From positions 5,684,501 through 5,748,500 of the forward strand of contig NC_058196.1 of assembly GCF_907165205.1 (NCBI RefSeq): DNA of 64,000 nt, in the 5' to 3' direction. A program made the translations under genes and the position numbers. The notes beneath the pieces were generated by a model, which saw only the letters and a program-made list of their open reading frames with translations, made no database searches and was not told where the DNA came from. Positions 45,985-57,240 of this stretch are shown here, in pieces. Source of the stretch: Coccinella septempunctata (Eukaryota > Arthropoda > Insecta > Coleoptera > Coccinellidae). Every line of letters begins with the position of its first letter. Position 1 is the first letter of the stretch.

Positions 45985-46440
45985 TACAGGATGCTTCATT
46001 GAGAAATCCTCATATAATCAGGTTAGCAGGACACTGAGGTGCTTCTAAAGAACCTATATTTTATGGGGTTATCTCTCTCTCTATTATCAAGATAGTGAGA
46101 AGGGGTTACAGTTCACTGTGCCCCAATTATCAAGATACAAGTTTAAATACTAATATCCTCAATTGTTTCATTTGAACATAACTCATTAACCACTTTATAA
46201 GTTTTGGTTATATTTGATTCTAATATTCTTTGTTCGGGTTCATATCGAGTAAAATAATGGAAAAAGTCCTATTCCATGTTAGCTCCCCAAAAAAAAATAT
46301 AAATGGCACTAAATGTCTCTGATGTTTTTTAATATAAATCTGGAGAAGTACCATTTGGAAACCATCTATCTGTTTTTCAATTTTCTGCCTCATCATTTTC
46401 CGAACATCTAATTTGACTTGTGTGGAAAAGTTATATTCGG
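45985..46440. repeat. Dispersed repeat, copy 2
   Basis: This is the partner of the repeat at 39,868-40,400: the outer part is in the same orientation and the inner part inverted. It begins near TACAGGATGCTTCATTGAG, a degenerate form of the CAGGGTG-type end. Confidence 0.5.
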
Positions 46441-46710
46441 AAAAACCAAATACCAAAGATTATAGAGTTAGGAAGATGGGAAACGAAGCGACTACACTTG
46501 TGTGAGCGCACCCCGTTGTGTATTAAAATACTAAAACTGGTTGATATATTTATTCGAGGGCCATTTGCCATTTCATGGAGATATTTGCACATGGCCGTTT
46601 TGTTAATGTTTTGATATTTGTACCGCTCGTTTACCTAGCTCGTTCTTGTTAGCTAATTTTGAAGTTATTTGTGTATTTTATTTAGTGAAATCTAAAAGAC
46701 TTCGCTCAAA

Positions 46711-47380
46711 ATGTCGTACGGAAAATATTGTATGGTGAAGGACTATGGAAACTGCTTATTGGGATTCTTCAAATATAAGTTTTTCGAATTTATCAAAGAA
46801 AATGTAAGTATTGAAACTCGCACCATGTGACTCGGATGTTGATTGATTTTCATTTTCAGTGCTCTGAAGTGGATAGAATTTTCTGGGCGTCAAGACATTG
46901 ACTTGAGTAAAAGCTACACCATGTGCGGTGAACATTTTACTTCAAGTCAATTTGAAGCTTTTCATCCACGTAAGTTGCTGTATGCAGTACCCCTGCATGA
47001 AAGGGTCACCAAAGGAACCACATGTGATGGAGGGCGAGCAGTTTGAATCTGATACATCGAGTACTGATGGTAAGTCTTCCTAGTTAGCTGCAATGCATTA
47101 TTGAATGCATAACTCATTTATCATATATTGAATGCATATCTTTTTCGTATGCAGGAAGCATTCTTTTCATGGAGTGGCCATATGAGATGGAAAGCGAGCA
47201 GATCAAAAGTGTGAAGTCGAATACTGATAGTAAAGCTTCCTAGATATCTGCAATGCATTACTCATTTATTATATGTTGAATGCATATCTTTTTCGTATGC
47301 AGGAAGCATTCCTTTCCTGGAGAGGCCACATGAGATGGAAAGCGAGTAGATTGAAAGTGTTACGACAAATACTGATGATA
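46711..47380 (+). pseudogene. THAP-domain gene relic with repeated exons
   Basis: Exon 1 (46,711-46,803) reads MSYGKYCMVKDYGNC and ends at a GTAAGT donor. The next exon begins after a polypyrimidine-AG acceptor at 46,859 and reads ALKWIEFSGRQDIDL, then YTMCGEHFTSSQFEAF and LLYAVPL. Together these give the C2CH zinc ligands (C...C, then CxxH), the invariant W and the AVP box of a THAP domain, a DNA-binding domain of P-element-related transposases and many host regulators. Exon 1 does not splice in frame to exon 2 (one base off), and the final exon has a TAG, so it looks decayed. The 3' part is a tandem array of a 75-nt exon and its intron. Starting ATG and splice sites are inferred. Confidence 0.65.
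46995..47380 (+). repeat. Tandem exon-intron duplication (~148-bp period)
   Basis: Three exon-like copies share ATGGARRGCGAG text and end near ACTGATG or ACTGATA. Copy 1 ends at 47,069, copy 2 is 47,155-47,229, and copy 3 is 47,303 to about 47,379. The introns (47,070-47,154; 47,230-47,302) both start near GTAAGTCTTCCTAG and end CTTTTTCGTATGCAG. The middle copy is 75 nt with phase-1 borders on both sides, so adding or losing a copy preserves the frame. Confidence 0.75.
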
Positions 47381-47385
47381 GATGA

Positions 47386-49226
47386 TCTAAGATAATTTAT
47401 TCATTATATTGAATTAATTGTTTTGTTATGAAACTAGATTACAAGTACTTCCCCTTCTTGAGATATTCTTTCGAGTGTACCTGAAAGAAGTTCTCACATT
47501 CTGCAGAGTACTTCCAAGTCTTTCCCCAAAAGTGATAGAAAGATCCGAAAACAGGAACAATAATCAACTCCTTGCGATGCAGAATATATGGACTATATGG
47601 TATTTCAAATATTTGTTCATATGAATTCTGATCAAAATTGTACAAATTCAACAAATTCTCTTGATTCACAAAAATTCATTGCATGGAAATAACAACTTTG
47701 ATATATGTATTATAGTTCAATATGTACTTTTGTATCCTATATTCATAGCTGTATTATTTGTATACAGGTGTTTTCAAAGGTGGGAATTTCGACAAAATTA
47801 TTCTCACCAGTTTTACCTGCTGTTAAAAAAAACTTCACCTCTGAATACACCCTGTAAAATCTTCAATTGTGTCATATATTTTTTTCATAAATTTCGAATA
47901 AAAATTTAGCAAATCTAACAAAGTATTTCATTAATATTAATCCATTCAAAACAATGTTCACATGAAAAATACATCCTGATCACAAAACACAGCCCTGGTT
48001 TTGTTTCTTCGCTCAGGTTGTTTTTTTCTGGTCTCCACTAAGTCGATATTCCAATACAAGGAAGAAAATTCGAATTTCGCGCCCTTCAATTATAAAGCAG
48101 ACAACTGTAATCTATCTGTTTGACATTACGATATCAGCGCCATCTAATTTCTCAGTATGTGAAACACAGGCCAAAATGTAGCCGGGTTTTAGTACTAGAG
48201 ATATGAGGGCGTTTCTCATCTTCCTAATTCTATAATCTTTGTCAAATATATTTAGTCTTACTCAAATCCTGGCTTCACAAATTTGTGAATAATATTGTTT
48301 AATGATGATTCACAGTATCCTGTTTCTACTCGAAACGCACTGAGGCCAAACTTGGAAAAAGATTTTTTGTATTATTTTAATCGACACCACTGTGAACAAA
48401 TAATATACAAATCGAATATTATTTGGTGGTGCATGATTTATAATTGTTTGATAAACAAGGAAAAAATTTATAGCTGTATCCTATTGATGAAGAAAAATAA
48501 ACCCATAAAATATTGTTAGTGAATCACACTGTAAGGACTTGCGTTGTTATTTTGCTTGAATCCATATACATTTTTATAGTTTTGACGCAGTAGTCAGATA
48601 GGTTAATTAGCGTGAAAATTAATGTATGTGAAAAATCAACAGACAGCTCATAGAGAATAACAACTTATAATTAATTCTTACATTTTTAAATCCGACCCTA
48701 AACAATTTGAGTAAATAGGCACTTTTTCCTAAGCAATCAACAATGGATGAGAAATCTAAATAATGGCGTCTTTTTTATTTCACTCTTCTGATAAGAAGCC
48801 CGGGAATTCAATAGCCATTCTGTTTATGTACAATGTTTGGTCTGATGGAGGAGTTAGAAATAGTGTCCGAAATTTTAATTTGTAGCAATTTTTATGTTAG
48901 ACAACACAACACATCTCAAGAAATATCTTCTGCCGTCATTGTTCTCGAAAACACTCATCTCGATCGATTGGATTGGACTCATCGATGACGAATTCGTGAT
49001 GAGAATTAATTCTCTCTGTCCCTTTGATCGGTCGTAAAAAATCTAACTCTAGAAGAGAAGGATTTGATGGTCCGAATGCGCCGGAGTTTTTTGATGAGCA
49101 GAATATCATCGATGGTTTCGAAACCTTAGGTATCTGAAATGAATTTCTCATTATTCAACAAAATACTAATTCAATTGAAACTTAGTATCTTATTCTACAA
49201 AAACTTGTGCAGAATTTGATAGACTT
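47386..49226. other. Mostly non-coding; one candidate exon
   Basis: It holds the 90-bp MITE listed at 47,765. A minus-strand frame at 48,936-49,151 follows a TTCATTTCAG acceptor-like string and has protein-like composition, but no family is recognised. The rest shows nothing. Confidence 0.4.
47765..47854. mobile_element. 90-bp TA-flanked MITE
   Basis: It starts CAGGTGTTTTCAAAGGTGG and ends with the near-inverse CACCTCTGAATACACCCTG, flanked by TA on both sides. This is a minimal member of the CAGGGTG-type group. Confidence 0.6.
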
Positions 49227-50688
49227 CCCAGCAAACACAATTGCTTAACATCAACGTATCAGACATATTGCAACGTTCCGTGTTACATAGCAAAGTTCCG
49301 TACACGATCTATCCGTTATCTGTCCAACGAGAGCTCTATGTCCGCTTTTCGCTATGTATACTGTAACGAAACTGCAATATTACATGTTCGGTACACATAT
49401 AGGTACTTTGTACCTTACATGCTATGTGCAAAGGATGATAGCTCTGGTACAGAACATCTGCTACCAATTTGAAATATAACCTCAATAAATACAAGGACAT
49501 CCAAAATTCAATGGATCGCCATATTTGATGAAATACGTACTTATTTTGGGCAAAAACTGTACCAAAACGATAATTTATTGTTGCACCTGATTAATTGTCA
49601 GTATTCATACTTGAGACTTCTTTAGTAGTAACCTATGTCTACGATCCGTGGTTGTCTCCCGCTCCGACCTAAAATTCCTTCTCATTCCGGGCTCGAACCT
49701 GCTTACTTTTCGACATCTTGTGTTGCTGAGTGGTCCCTCCAACCTACCTAGCTATGGAAACATGTGACTTTCCATATAAGTGCACCATATTAACTGTATG
49801 GAATAAAAATTGCTCCTTATATCAATGTGGAAACCAAATAATTCTCAAAACTCGAACTAAAATCGCACTCTTTATGTTCTAAAAAATAACTCGAGTATTT
49901 GCTTTTCATTTGTCACACAAAATCATCAGATATACACAATATTGTATCTCTGACGAATGGAATCAGGTTTATTATCCTTGCAAATATTATAATATATATG
50001 TATAATAAATTTGTCATACTGATGCATGAATGTGAACATTCAGCATAATCACACAACCCTTCTTTTTCCTCCGAACGTCAATAATTTTGGTTATGAAAGT
50101 TGAGTTATCAAAGTTCATTTATAATTCGCATAGACATAGAGACTATATGTCTATATGTCTATGATAATTCGCCTATTTTGGCGGATTCTATCCGCTAGTA
50201 GTAAGAAATTGAATAAAACAGTTTCGATAACAGCTACTTTCAGTACTGATGTTTGTACTTTTTTACGATTCAATACATCATACCGTTAGTTTCATTGTCG
50301 GGATGACTGCTGAAAAATTAATACTTATAAGTATTATGTTATGTGTATACTCTCATATCGTAATAATATGGATTTAATGCTCTGATTGCTACATAAAATT
50401 AACAGAACATTTGAATGAAAATTGTGCATTTATAAATTGATATACCATATACATAACATTCTCATTCAAAATGATACATATCATAGATAATACGAAATTG
50501 ATATACCATATACTTTTCATGAAAAAAATAACAAATTAATGTTTATGATACATAAATATTATATTATGTTTGATATGTATCCCGTGAAATGAGAACGTTA
50601 TGTATATGGAATATTTATTTATAAATCCACAGTTGTGTTTCAAATGTTATGTAGCACCCTTATGCATGTAACATGTTGGTTTGCTGGG
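49227..50688. mobile_element. Element with CCCAGCAAAC inverted ends
   Basis: The left end CCCAGCAAACACAATTG is mirrored at the right end (GTTGGTTTGCTGGG, to 50,688). Inside, an inverted pair at about 50,440-50,480 and 50,570-50,635 (core ATATACATAAC) surrounds a short loop. Repeated AACRTTCCGT and TACATGTTACAT-like strings occur near both ends. There is no coding text. The target duplication is not clear. Confidence 0.5.
49640..49756 (-). mobile_element. Candidate tRNA-derived SINE head
   Basis: On the minus strand an A-box-like TAGCTAGGTAGGTTGGAGGG (from 49,754) is followed about 50 bases later by a perfect B-box core GGTTCGAGC (49,699-49,691). This is the internal promoter layout of tRNA genes and tRNA-derived SINEs. 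Acceptor-stem pairing is not evident, so an intact tRNA gene is unlikely. The SINE body and tail are not delimited. Confidence 0.45.
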
Positions 50689-52399
50689 TTCGCATCACTA
50701 TAAAATGAAAAGGAATCTCATAAATTCCAGTATCTCAGAAAATATTTTCCTGATGGCACATCAACATGACTGTATTGCTAGACACATTGTTCATTTCCTT
50801 CTGTTTTTCAAATTTTTCGAATGAATTTTTATCAAACTGTAACTATTATTGACGTGAATATTTAATATTTCCTTATATATTTCTTGTATTTCAGAGGAAA
50901 ATTGCTGGATTTTATTCCAAACATCAGGCAGGATTTCTGAATTTCTTGAAAATCAATCTCGAACCGTCCATAAATAACTCAAGTTTTTTTAATTTTAGTA
51001 TCGAGAATCTCTTTTTTTCGTCTTTCAGGATCAATTTTTCTCAGAATTACTTGAATCGATTTTAGGGAAATGTCATTCAAATTGTCAACTGCCATACGTA
51101 ATAAAATATAAAGGTTATAATTTGATATTCTCTAGTTTGTAATTACCGAAAATAAAATTGAAAAAGAAATTCAAATAAAATTATTGCATTTCCAGTATCT
51201 TTATTATCTATAATAATAGGTCAATTGATGAACTATTCAACTATTGCCATAAGACAGGGGCGGTATCACGTCCAGCTGTCCGGTGCATCGTCTTCGCACA
51301 CGTGAACGAAAAAAAAAGATGCCTCTACAGAGTGTTTTTTGAAAGCTTAATCGATTTATATATTTCACTGATTAGGATGGTTTGTCACTTAGCTAACATC
51401 TTGCTTCTGATTTTCTTCTCCAACCTCTTCTTACAAGCATTAACAATATAGAATACTGCCGGTGCTATCACTGTGGGATGATAATTTTTTCTTTTTCTTG
51501 CTTCGATTGCTCTGACCTTTACTTATGGGATCAATAGATAACACTGAACTATAATCTATATATTGAACAATTGAACTTATGTTACACTGTGTGACATTAT
51601 CTTACTCATACGAGTACTGATTGATTGATTGCCCTCCTTTCTACTTATTACGATATATATAAGACAATGGGAAGATGCTGCATTCGCAATATTAGCGAAT
51701 ACCTTCTTTCATTTCAACATTATAGTCCGGGAGCTGGCGACGAAAATCGGTAAGAGTTTTCTAATGGCTCATAAATGATTCAGTATTGAGGTTGTACATT
51801 AGTCAGCACCCAATCTCAAGTTCAGGTAGTGGAACACCTAGCGGCGACGAGTTTTTATGCAAGTATATAAAATTACAACATACTCTACAAGTATGTTCAA
51901 ATTTGGGGGGTCTGGAGACATAGACCTAATATGCTCTCATTTCCGAGTGAAAACGAAGAAAAATCGCAACAACTGACAAATAAAATGTATCAAATTGAGA
52001 TGATGTCTTTTGAAGTTGTTTTAGGTATAGGAAATAACAATGTTTCGAGCGAAAATTTGAATTTCGAAAAGAAAACGTTTACATTGTTTGAATTTTTTTT
52101 TCGAGAAAAAAAATTCTGGGGTCTGGGGGTGAATATACTTAGTTAAAATATTTCGTTGGGAGCTTTTTAAATATATTTTCGAGCTGAATTTGAGTGTCAG
52201 CTTGTTGATACCATCCCATTTACAATATTTCGTTCTTTTCAATTTTTAAGTTGAACGATTCACACAAAATTTTGTTTATCGGATTAGTACAGGTGAATCC
52301 TCATGAACTATACATACTGCATAGAGTGACAGCTGACATTGGCATAGCACGTGCTATAAATACATAATATGGTGGGTTTTATATCGTTCTGTTTACTGT
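50689..52399. other. Non-coding stretch
   Basis: No gene, RNA gene or repeat boundary supported. The short ORF pair at 51,931-52,242 overlaps on opposite strands with no domain. Confidence 0.5.
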
Positions 52400-52401
52400 T
52401 A

Positions 52402-53846
52402 TTGGGCAATATGCAGTCATGGGTCATATTTTCAAATTGCTTCATTTGATAAATGAATCATCACAAATTTATGAAATTTTGTATACAGGATGACTACATG
52501 TATCTATGTATAGATGGGAAAAGAGGTTCCGATTTCCAGGACCGGACTTGAATTATCGATTATTTTCAGAAATCATTATGAAAATCAACTTGTTTATAGA
52601 AAAATTGAAAATCTGATAAGCTGGTTCATACTACACTATACAACCTCCAATAAGGTCGCATAAAATTTCTTTGCACACCCACAAATTCTGAGAAAACTAA
52701 CACTGAATGCAGACATTCGCGAGAGGATCTGTTCATTTTTTGCACTCTTCGCGGAAAGAATAATTTCTTTCAACTAGGCTCAATTCATCCGAGACGGTAT
52801 AATAAATATGAAAAATTTGCATGAGTGTGTGGGCTCGAGAAAATTCACATGTAAAAACTCAAAGACATTCGCAGTATACATCACCTATTAATATGAGGTG
52901 CGGTCTTGTTGATATGATAACCAATTTATAGGACCTGGTTTTTTTTTATTGACCATTGCATGCGTCAACGTATTTAGACTTCTTACCTTAATTATTAGTT
53001 GATATAAAACAAATCTGAACGTAGATATCTTCTAGTATGAAGATGGTACAAGGTGGTACGCCTGATTAAAGTTTACAAGTCCGGGAAATTTCGAACGATC
53101 GTTTTAGCGGCCGTCTCATAGGTCGAGGGGGTACTATTCCTTGGCCTGAAAGATCTCCAGATTTATCGCCTTTTATCTATTTTTTATCGCGCTACTTCCC
53201 ATGTTTGGTTCATAAAGTGGAGATCGATTCCAAGAATTTCTTCGAGAAAGAATTGAAGCAGCATGCAATGAAATAAGGAATAGACCGGAATAGATAAGAA
53301 AATCAGTGTATCATATTTATGTCACAGCTCAAAAATGTATTGAGATGAAGAGAGGATATTTCGAACATCTTTTGTGATTCTCTCATTTCATGTCTTCGTT
53401 TTTGTTGTGCAGCATTTATCAAGATGCAATTTATTAACACTTCTGATTTCATCCCACAGATTGAAATATTTCCCATTCATCTGTACATCGGGTATTCCTT
53501 TGAAATGAATCCCTCAAAAAATTCACCACCCGAGTGCCTGTTTTGAATGATTTTTTTTCAGTGAATGTTTTTTGTGAATGTGTCATGAAATTTTTAGGAC
53601 CCTGATGAAGTTTATATAATGTTATTCGAAATAGAACATCATCTTTTCAACTTCCCTATAAAGAGGGTGATTTTCATCATGATCGAAAATTCTATTATAG
53701 TCTGGTCCTGGAAATTGAAAAGGTCTAATTACATCTATTTGGAGATGCATCGTATTATCCTATACACCAAATTTCACGAATTAGTGATAAATCATCTGTC
53801 AAATTAAGCATTTTGACAATATGACCCAAAACTAGAAATTACCCTG
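52402..53846 (+). mobile_element. TA-flanked transposon with long inverted arms and transposase relic
   Basis: The right end ACCCTG is flanked by TA (53,847-53,848) and is inverted against a degenerate left end at 52,402, also preceded by TA. The arms match for about 220 bp, with cores GGGTCATATT and TTTCCAGGACC. A decayed mariner-like transposase lies inside on the plus strand. TA duplication, inverted ends and transposase type agree with the IS630-Tc1-mariner superfamily. Confidence 0.75.
53038..53377 (+). pseudogene. Mariner-like (DDE) transposase C-terminal relic
   Basis: A degraded DGAPP-type segment near 53,040 is followed by LIGRGGTIPWPERSPDLSP, the conserved stretch around the last catalytic acid of transposases carrying an N-terminal DUF4817 helix-turn-helix, widespread in insects. 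A frameshift follows, then RIEAACNEIRNRPE, a TAG, and QKCIEMKRGYFEHLL before the TGA at 53,377, the standard C-terminus of the group. The DNA-binding domain and first catalytic aspartate were not found. It is inactive but identifies the transposon type. Confidence 0.75.
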
Positions 53847-53848
53847 TA

Positions 53849-55508
53849 TCACTCAAACGAACGGTGTGAAACCCATCATATTGGGCATTTTTGGAACCGC
53901 TTGGGTGTCACCTTGACAAAGAATATACCCCCGTATAATCAGCAACTTTTTTTTCAACCTTTACGGAGCTATCGTAATCAAGAGAACCTATTCGACGTTT
54001 TCATTGAGGAGAAATAATCTGTATTTCTCAATCATGAAATGAATATGGAGACTCTTATCTTTCTTTCCTCATGTACTTAGTGGTTAAATGTTCAGTTAAG
54101 AAGTTGTTCCAGAGAATCCCTGTATGCAGAAATTTTATTTTGAACTTTAATATCCAAATAAAATGTAAGATCACAAAACAAGAATTTCAAAATATTCTTT
54201 TCAAGTAGAGAAAATAACTATTAGATATAGAGATATTAGTTTGAACAATACGAGAATCTTGCATTTCATGCAGCAGAATTATTCATCTCAAAAAGTGTTA
54301 TGTAGCGCATCCCCGATAGTGTGAACTAGGATAAAACACTTTTCACAATAAGATTGAAGAATTCAGTTCAAACTGAAACAAATTCATATCAAAAAAGAAA
54401 AGCAGTCAAATATTTAATCATTTAATTGGTACAGTATAGCCACCATGGCTTCTTTCGTATATTTCGTACATATTTATTTTGACTATAAAAACCGATAGAA
54501 ACGTAATAGAATTAGTTATACAAAGAAGTACAATATTGCATTCCAACGACGGTGGTGAATTCAAAGAACAAACAACATCTGCTAGTACCTAGTGAATTAT
54601 TTCAAGAAAAGATTCAAAATATTAATCCCATATTATTTTATCTAGATACACATAAATGATCCTATAAGAATTCCTACGAATGTCTCTCAGAACAAATTAT
54701 ACACCACACAACAATAACATTCAAAACATTCAAAGGTTCAATTAAAATTAAAAATAAATGCTTTACTGAACCATTTATTTAGGTTTTATAGTTTAAAGAA
54801 TTAAGATTGTCGATTTTGAGTATCAACATAAAATCAAATTCGTGAAATACACTATCCAATTAATTTTTTGTGTCGCTCAAGTGAATCTTTCTTTCAGCTC
54901 CTACCTTCAGTTCACACAGTAAAATGTATTCATTCTCGAAACAATAATTACTATATCGTCCTTTCAATGTAACATACTCATACGTTTCATGTGTATACTC
55001 CATTCACTTTTATTTCAGCACTCGGCTGGCCATGGAAATTTGACACATTTCACTCTGCATAGTACGAAAATGTGGGGTTATGACGCTTGTCAAAACATTT
55101 TTGGGTTTTAAATCAGAGCTATATTGTCCGTTCTACGTAAAAGACTCAGTAATTACGTATTTCAACACAATATCGAATCACTTCAGAAAATATTAAGTCG
55201 AAAATATTTGACGATCATAATTGAAGATTATACAAATCGATTGAAGGCATACTAAGTTAAAGTTATTTGCATGAAAAATACAAGGGATCAGTTTTTAAAT
55301 ATATTTCTTTTTGCTGTGGAAGAAAATTGACTCATAATATGCACTCACTTGAGGATAGTTAATGTTGGTTATCTTCTTTGGCCAAAGTTTGAATACGTTG
55401 CATTAGTTGTAGATTTCAAAAATATCAACCCGAAGATGAAATGCAGAAGATGCAGTAACTATTTGATTTGAATTAGCGGACCTGAATTCTAAATAGCATT
55501 ATGAAAGT
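53849..55508. other. Non-coding stretch
   Basis: AT-rich; no supported gene or element boundary. Confidence 0.5.
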
Positions 55509-55510
55509 TT

Positions 55511-55752
55511 TAACGGCATGCAGACAGGAATTGAATTCTGAAAAAAGTACCACCCATAGACGTGAGGATTCATCTGCATTGTCTGGAAACCACTATCCTC
55601 AGAATTCTCGTGTTAGTATTATCACTTCCCAACTAAAGCATTCGAAAGCGATTGGAAATGTTAGAGAGGTGGAGAGGATCAACATTCGTAGGTTTGAATT
55701 CTGCTCTGGGTGGTACTTTTTTCGGAATTCAACTCCTGTCTGCATGCCGTTA
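55511..55752. mobile_element. 242-bp MITE with ~47-bp inverted ends
   Basis: The left end TAACGGCATGCAGACAGGAA continues to GTACCACCC and is inverted at the right end (55,707-55,752) with few mismatches. The plus ORF 55,501-55,782 runs through the whole MITE and is not a gene. Target duplication unclear. Confidence 0.75.
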
Positions 55753-56807
55753 GATCTTTCAATATTATATTTCAGACATTAAACTATCATAAAAATTTTA
55801 AATAACACTTTCTGAATCCTATCTTTTTTTTCAATCACTTACGGCATTTTTGTAATATTAATATATATTAGTTATGGCAACGGCGTTATGACATTAACGA
55901 TATTTCATGAGTGCCAACCTTACTCCGTTTTAGCTAAAAAAACTTGAGAAAATTATTTCATGGCCAACCGAGTGCTAAAATAAATATGAATGGAGTAGAA
56001 ATGTAATGTTCATGTTTCAATTTTCTCTGAATAATTTCGAACAAAAATATAAGGCCTTCATGTTTTATAAATATCGAGAATGAAATTTGATTCTTTTACA
56101 ATATCCGATTCCTTCATGAAAAACATGAAGGATTATGGAAGCAGTTATATAATTGGTTCGAGAATTGAGTATTGTTTCAATCTAAGTCTAAGGTAAGATT
56201 ATTAATTTCATTCGATTTTACTCGATTAAATTCGGATAATTGAGTAGGTATTACGAATGAAATAAGAACTCTTATTCATGGTACAATAAATCAGATTTTC
56301 ATCAATTTTAAAATAAATGAACATTGAATCGTGTTTTCCATAATTGAATATTCAGATTAATGTCGAAATTTTTGAATTTCAATTTCTTAATGAAAACTAC
56401 TTCAATAATGACCTAAGAGCTGTAATGAAAAATTTATGATCATAAATATAAAAATTCAATCCGTGAGTTTTTTAATCAACATCTCGAAGAAAAGTTTAAG
56501 TTTACCATAAGAAATTTATTCCCTAGGTTCCGAAAAGTCCTTTCATTATTTTTTTTTATTTCCACTTCGGAATGAGTAGCATCTGCATTGATAATGCTTC
56601 GAAAATCAACAGAAAAAATTTAATATTTGGATGCGGAATCTTTTGATTGCCAAGAAAAAGAATACTTATACCTACAAAGAGAAAATTCCTCGGATACACA
56701 CTATGAAAAAAGGAGAATAAATCAAACACAATTTTTTTCAGGCGCAGCTGAATGTTCATTTATAAATAATTTCAGTTTCTGGAAATTTTGCAACAAACAA
56801 AAAAGCC
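55753..56807. other. Intergenic, 3' flank of paralogue B
   Basis: No gene in the block. On the minus strand AATAAA-type strings near 56,556 and 56,513 lie about 250-295 bp past the stop of the gene at 56,808 and could be its poly(A) signal. Confidence 0.4.
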
Positions 56808-57188
56808 TCACTTGAATGGGTCAACACAATTACCCTGGAAGTCCACCACTTGGTCATCTGGGCATCTCTTAGAAGAATCAATTATTTGGTAAACCTCGAT
56901 GTTAGGTACCTTTTTCCCTTTCGTGCCTTCATGTCCGGTGGGTGTCCCTGCTTCCTCCCCTTCTTCGATATTTCGACAAATCAAAGTACCACGATCATCC
57001 TGCACCACAACATAACCCTGCTGTTGAAATCGGATGATGTTTTTCTCGTCGACGTTCTTATTTAACAGGCAGCACTTTCTTGCTACATTTTTCTCTTTCG
57101 CGAAACGCACAATTTCACACTTCCCGCCGAAGATCACCTCCGCATTCAGATAGAAAACGGCGAGGAAGGCTAGTAAACAACGATGCAT
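56808..57188 (-). CDS. Secreted six-cysteine protein (paralogue B)
   Basis: A 126-residue protein whose function I do not recognise. Residues 1-21 (MHRCLLAFLAVFYLNAEVIF) are a signal peptide, with cleavage likely near FGG. The mature part has six cysteines: KCE, CC after IVRFAKEKNVARK, ICRN, then KRCPDD and GNCVDPF at the end. This matches paralogue A at 35,841-36,284 in order, with the shared pattern C-E-x-VRF(A/V)K, CC, C, RCPD and G-x-CV. A charged, Gly/Glu/Lys-rich segment separates Cys4 and Cys5. A good TATA box lies 37 bases upstream and no intron is needed. Two diverged members suggest a family maintained by selection. Binding, immune or venom-like roles are all open. Confidence 0.75.
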   Translation of the reverse strand: MHRCLLAFLAVFYLNAEVIFGGKCEIVRFAKEKNVARKCCLLNKNVDEKNIIRFQQQGYVVVQDDRGTLICRNIEEGEEAGTPTGHEGTKGKKVPNIEVYQIIDSSKRCPDDQVVDFQGNCVDPFK

Positions 57189-57224
57189 TTCGTTTGGCGT
57201 CTTGTCAAGAAATAATCCGGTACT

Positions 57225-57232
57225 CTCTTATA
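57225..57232 (-). promoter_or_regulatory. TATA box of paralogue B
   Basis: TATAAGAG on the minus strand, inside a short CCGGTATAAGAGAGTACCGG palindrome-like string, lies 37-44 bases before the ATG. This predicts a 5' UTR of only about 10-15 bases. Confidence 0.5.
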
Positions 57233-57240
57233 CCGGTTTA

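Noticed and set aside
55501..55782. 93-codon plus ORF
   Set aside because: It spans the two inverted arms of a MITE and is a by-product of the repeat.
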